From assembly GCA_025451135.1 (NCBI GenBank), contig JANWKW010000074.1, forward strand, positions 1-6,873: a stretch of 6,873 bases of DNA, given 5' to 3'. Origin of the DNA: Vulcanimicrobiia bacterium. Its GTDB lineage: Bacteria; Vulcanimicrobiota; Vulcanimicrobiia; Vulcanimicrobiales; Vulcanimicrobiaceae. Positions 4,068 to 6,873 of this stretch are shown in pieces; the first letter of the stretch is position 1; each line of letters opens with the position of its first letter. The notes below the pieces were generated by a model. That model ran no database searches. It saw only the letters and a program-made list of their open reading frames with translations, and had not been told where the DNA came from. Both the position numbers and the translations under genes were made by a program.

Positions 4068-6873
4068 GCGTCGCGATGTTCGCCGTGACCGACTCGGTGC
4101 CCATCGAGATCTTGAAGTTCTGGAGCACGTCGTAGGGGAGGGTGCGGGACGTGACGCTCGCGCCGTGCGCGACCTGGAGCGAGCCGGCCAGCGGGACGAC
4201 CGCGTAGGCCGCCTGATCCACCACGATGCCCGCGCCTTGGGTCGAGTTCGCCCCGTCCACCGAGGTCTGGAGTTCGTTGGTCGGCGTGCCGGTGCTGTTC
4301 GCCGGATTGACGTTCGTGCTGACCGAAAGCGTCCAGTTGACGGTCGTCGCCGACGTGATGTAGACCGACGCGCGGACCGTGTCCAGGAACGCCGCGGTCG
4401 AGCTGCTGCCGACCGTCCCGAAGTCGGCGGTCGAACCCGAGAACGAGCAGCCCGGGCACGAGATCGACGGCGTCGATCCGCCCGGACCCGGGTTGGAGGG
4501 ATTGACCACGACGTTGAGACCGATCGACAGCACGACCTTGATGCGTGAGTCGCCCAGCCACGTCTCGCCGGCCGTCGCGGCGCCGGCGTTGATGGTGGTC
4601 GGCCAGGCGTACTCGTCGTTCTGCGACTGCGGACCGATGGCCGAGAACGAGACGGTCATCGTCTGTCCGGCCGCGATGCTGCAGCCGACGCCGCCGATGT
4701 TGATCGAACCGTTCGCACCGGCCGCGGTCGCGTTGGTGTAGGAGGTGATCGAGCAGAGGGTCGCGCCGCCGCTGTAGCTCAAGGTCGGCGCGGCGGTGAT
4801 CTTCCAGAAGTTCCCGCTCGAATCGGTCGCGTTCACGCTGTTGACGTCGAGTCCGGGCACCGTGATCGCCGCCGTCGTGATCGCGGTCGCCTGCGACGTG
4901 TTCTTGATGGTGTACTTGTACGAGTTGCCGAAGGTGGGGCTGGAGTTGCCGCCGATCGTCGGGACCGTATTCGTCGCGACCGCGGGCGGCGCTCCGTAGG
5001 TGCCGGCGTTGGAGAACCCGGCCGAGGCCGAGACGGTCGTCACGGGCAGGGTGAAGTTCTTCGAAGCCGACCAGGCGTTGCCGTCGGCACCGTGCGCCCA
5101 CATCGTGAACGTGTAGTTGCCGGCCGTATTGAGGTTCTGCAGGTTGAGCAGGCCGCTGAACGACGAGCCGGGGCTGAGCGAGTTGCTCTCCTGCGCGTTG
5201 GTGCACTGCGGGACGGCGGTCGCGACCGCCGTCAGCGGCACGGTCGCCGGCGGGGTCGCTCCGGCCACGAACTGGCCGGCGCAGACGCCGAAATAGAAGT
5301 CGGTGAAGGAGCCGTTGGCGCGCGTCCCGAGATAGCTCCAGCCCGTCGTCGAGGTCGTCGGATTGCCCGAGAGCGAGAGCGTGTTGGGCATCTCGATCAC
5401 GATCTCGTCGACGTAGTCCGGGAAGGGATCCGCCGACATCGACGTGTTCTGGACGGTGACGGTCTCGGCGGAGATGCCGCCCGTGCCGGCCGAGCCCGGC
5501 GAGAACGATGCCGACATGTACGAACTGTCGAGCGAATACGCCGCCTCCGCGAGCGTGTCGACCACCAGCGACGGGCTGCTCACCGGCACGTTCGCCGTAC
5601 CGTCCGCCGGGATGGCGAACGAGAACGGCGCCTGCGAGAGCACGATCCAGTCCGTGTAGGGATAGCTGGTCGGGGTGGTGTTCTCGTCGATCCCGATCGT
5701 CTCGCTGGCGCCGGCGGCGATCTTATGGCCCGACCTGCCGGTCAGGCAGAGATAGGCGTTGCTCAGGCCGTTGCAGCCGACCGAGAGCGACCAATTCGCG
5801 CTGCTGGTCGAGTCGACCCCGACGTTCTGCAAGGTGTAGTTCGAGGCGAACGGGCCGGGCTGCGCGAGCGCGATCTGCGTGATCGTGGCCGTCGTGGACG
5901 TGTTGTGGATCGTCAGCCCGATGATGTTCGAATACGCACTGGTCACGACGTACGGCGAGTTGGTGTGATAGAGCGCCTGACCGAACCGCGACGGATAGAG
6001 ATGGAGGGTCGGCAGGCCGGCGGTGAAGCGCCCGGACGGCGTGATCGCGCCGATCAGCGAGAGGTGCGCGGTTCCCGAGATCGCGGCCGAGCCGTTGTTG
6101 AAGTAGACCGGGTTCCACGCCTCGGGCGCGTCGATGCGCGACCACTGGACGCCGTCGAGCGGCAGCTCCGAGGTCGAACCGGTGCAGGCGGTGCACGTGT
6201 AGCCGGTCGCGCCGTAGAACGTCACTCCCGGGATGTTGATGTACGCGCCGCTCGCGAGCGAACCGCCGGCGCTGGCCGGCAGCGCGACGACATAGCACTC
6301 CGAGGTCGTATTGGCGGTGACGTCGCTGCAGTAATCGCGCACGGTCCACAGCACGCCCGCCGAATCCGTCACACTGGTGCTGCAGCCGCCGGCCGACCGC
6401 GCGCATTGCGCGAGGGTGAATCCGCTCAACGCCATCTCGACGCCGTTGCCCTGACCGGCGGTCGCCGCGAAATCGTTGCCGGTCGTGAAGGCGATGCCGG
6501 CGAACGGATCGCCGTTGGACGCGCCGTAGTTCGAATCGCTGCTGTTGAGCAGTTTAAGCGTCGAGACGGTGCTGCCGCCGGCCGGGACTTGGAGCGCGCT
6601 CAGATCCGACGACGTATGGAAGAACGTCGACGAATTGTAGCCCAGCAGGAGGAAGGCCTGCGAGGCGAAGATCGCCTTGGTGGTCGTATTGTAGAGCGCC
6701 GCGCTGAACTGGCGGGCCGGATAGTCGCCCGGCGACTGGACGCCCGACGCCCCGAACGCGAAGGTGTGGCTCGAGATGCCGCTGATCCCGGCCGCCGCCG
6801 CGCCGGTCGTGTGACCGATCGGATCGTTGAACGACCACTCGTAGTTGCCGGCCGGAATGGCCGCCGCGCCGAC
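4042..6873 (-). CDS. large exported modular surface-like protein, 5' end outside window
   Basis: Not assignable to a named family. The frame is open from the right edge to the TAG at 4042-4044: 943 residues in the window (numbered here from the edge). The methionine at 6435 is internal; the 146 residues before it continue the same composition without a stop. The protein is rich in Ser, Thr, Ala, Gly and Asn, poor in Lys, and has no membrane helix, typical of secreted beta-sandwich proteins such as adhesins or S-layer-like proteins. At least four diverged modules are visible (about 102-216, 316-432, 466-612 and 650-770). They are followed by a linker with NPGPGGS (794-800) and a separate C-terminal domain (about 803-943) ending YTLVAN. 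Fourteen cysteines, including CTAC (227-230) and CPGC (806-809), suggest disulfides formed outside the cytoplasm. Signal peptide and anchor are unseen. Surface role is inference. Confidence 0.85.
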   Translation of the reverse strand, partial: VGAAAIPAGNYEWSFNDPIGHTTGAAAAGISGISSHTFAFGASGVQSPGDYPARQFSAALYNTTTKAIFASQAFLLLGYNSSTFFHTSSDLSALQVPAGGSTVSTLKLLNSSDSNYGASNGDPFAGIAFTTGNDFAATAGQGNGVEMALSGFTLAQCARSAGGCSTSVTDSAGVLWTVRDYCSDVTANTTSECYVVALPASAGGSLASGAYINIPGVTFYGATGYTCTACTGSTSELPLDGVQWSRIDAPEAWNPVYFNNGSAAISGTAHLSLIGAITPSGRFTAGLPTLHLYPSRFGQALYHTNSPYVVTSAYSNIIGLTIHNTSTTATITQIALAQPGPFASNYTLQNVGVDSTSSANWSLSVGCNGLSNAYLCLTGRSGHKIAAGASETIGIDENTTPTSYPYTDWIVLSQAPFSFAIPADGTANVPVSSPSLVVDTLAEAAYSLDSSYMSASFSPGSAGTGGISAETVTVQNTSMSADPFPDYVDEIVIEMPNTLSLSGNPTTSTTGWSYLGTRANGSFTDFYFGVCAGQFVAGATPPATVPLTAVATAVPQCTNAQESNSLSPGSSFSGLLNLQNLNTAGNYTFTMWAHGADGNAWSASKNFTLPVTTVSASAGFSNAGTYGAPPAVATNTVPTIGGNSSPTFGNSYKYTIKNTSQATAITTAAITVPGLDVNSVNATDSSGNFWKITAAPTLSYSGGATLCSITSYTNATAAGANGSINIGGVGCSIAAGQTMTVSFSAIGPQSQNDEYAWPTTINAGAATAGETWLGDSRIKVVLSIGLNVVVNPSNPGPGGSTPSISCPGCSFSGSTADFGTVGSSSTAAFLDTVRASVYITSATTVNWTLSVSTNVNPANSTGTPTNELQTSVDGANSTQGAGIVVDQAAYAVVPLAGSLQVAHGASVTSRTLPYDVLQNFKISMGTESVTANIATLTYTLVAN
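4564..4926 (-). repeat. protein module 4 of the surface-like protein
   Basis: Residues about 650-770. It holds YKYTIKNTS (652-660), then TDSSGNFW (683-690; Asn658 to Trp690 is 32 residues), Cys707 and Cys731, then SIAAGQTMTVSFSA (732-745). TDSSGNFW lines up with TDSAGVLW of module 1, and IAAG with module 2. This three-way agreement is the main evidence that the modules share one origin. Confidence 0.6.
5038..5478 (-). repeat. protein module 3 of the surface-like protein
   Basis: Residues about 466-612. It holds ETVTVQNTS (470-478), then TSTTGW (507-512; Asn476 to Trp512 is 36 residues), Cys531 and Cys557, then LSPGSSFSGLL (566-576), with the Gly 12 residues after the second Cys. It ends with AGNYTFTMWAHG, which resembles AGNYEWSFNDPIG at the very start of the visible protein. 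Confidence 0.55.
5578..5928 (-). repeat. protein module 2 of the surface-like protein
   Basis: Residues about 316-432. It holds GLTIHNTS (319-326), then DSTSSANW (354-361), Cys367 and Cys376, then HKIAAGASETIGID (383-396). Spacing from the Asn to the Trp is 37 residues, and from the second Cys to the Gly of IAAG is 12. The closest partner by eye is module 4, which shares NTS, D-S-S near W, and IAAG. Confidence 0.6.
6226..6570 (-). repeat. protein module 1 of the surface-like protein
   Basis: Residues about 102-216 of the partial protein. It holds LLNSS (108-112), the TDSAGVLW motif (169-176), Cys182 and Cys193, then a Gly-containing beta strand (SAGGSLASGAYINI). The N-to-W distance (66) is longer than in the other modules, because of an insertion that carries an extra Cys157/Cys164 pair. 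Repeat relation is by protein pattern only; no DNA-level identity is visible. Confidence 0.5.

Noticed and set aside
3998..5206. 402-codon minus-strand frame overlapping the surface-protein gene
   Set aside because: Arg/His/Gln-rich shift-frame translation of the real gene, with no domain or start signal.
6433..6435. ATG on the minus strand as the start of the surface protein
   Set aside because: The frame remains open for 146 more codons to the window edge, with the same Ser/Thr/Ala/Gly composition, and the residues after this Met are not a signal peptide.
1..6873. tRNA, rRNA, CRISPR, transposon ends, riboswitch
   Set aside because: No cloverleaf, direct-repeat array, terminal inverted repeats or transposase motifs were seen. 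Essentially every base is covered by a coding region.

Overview
The window is a gene-dense stretch of a high-GC bacterial chromosome. By eye GC is about two thirds, with GC-rich third codon positions. Nothing in it fixes the phylum. The gene set would suit a soil-type high-GC lineage such as Candidatus Eremiobacterota or Dormibacterota, but that is only a guess. There is no RNA gene, CRISPR array, insertion sequence or prophage signature, and no gene-free stretch longer than a few bases.

Left block (1-2856, plus strand): three tightly packed genes. They are the C-terminal part of tryptophan 2,3-dioxygenase (the 5' end lies before the window), a kynureninase-like class V PLP enzyme that starts 1 nt after the dioxygenase stop, and a MATE-family multidrug/metabolite exporter whose GTG start overlaps the kynureninase stop (GTGA). 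Together they look like a tryptophan-to-kynurenine/anthranilate operon with a coupled exporter. No kynurenine formamidase is seen in the window.

Middle block (2853-4067): an inositol-monophosphatase-family phosphatase on the minus strand, whose stop overlaps the MATE stop by 4 nt. It is divergent from a small four-helix DUF4149-like membrane protein on the plus strand. The two probable start codons are only 3 bp apart, so any promoters must lie inside the opposite gene.

Right block (4042-6873, minus strand): one very large gene, open without a stop to the right edge. The 943 residues inside the window are Ser/Thr/Ala/Gly/Asn-rich, lysine-poor and beta-like. They look like an exported or surface protein built from at least four diverged modules (N-[TS]-S strand, then a D-S-x-G-x-x-W type motif, then a Cys pair, then an aG-containing strand). 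A Gly/Pro linker and a distinct C-terminal beta domain follow. Its N-terminus, and any signal peptide, lie beyond the window. Its 3' end overlaps the convergent DUF4149-like gene by 26 bp.

The most interesting items are the modular surface protein, the unusual SHKW lysine motif in the kynureninase, and the translationally coupled kynurenine-pathway/MATE arrangement.
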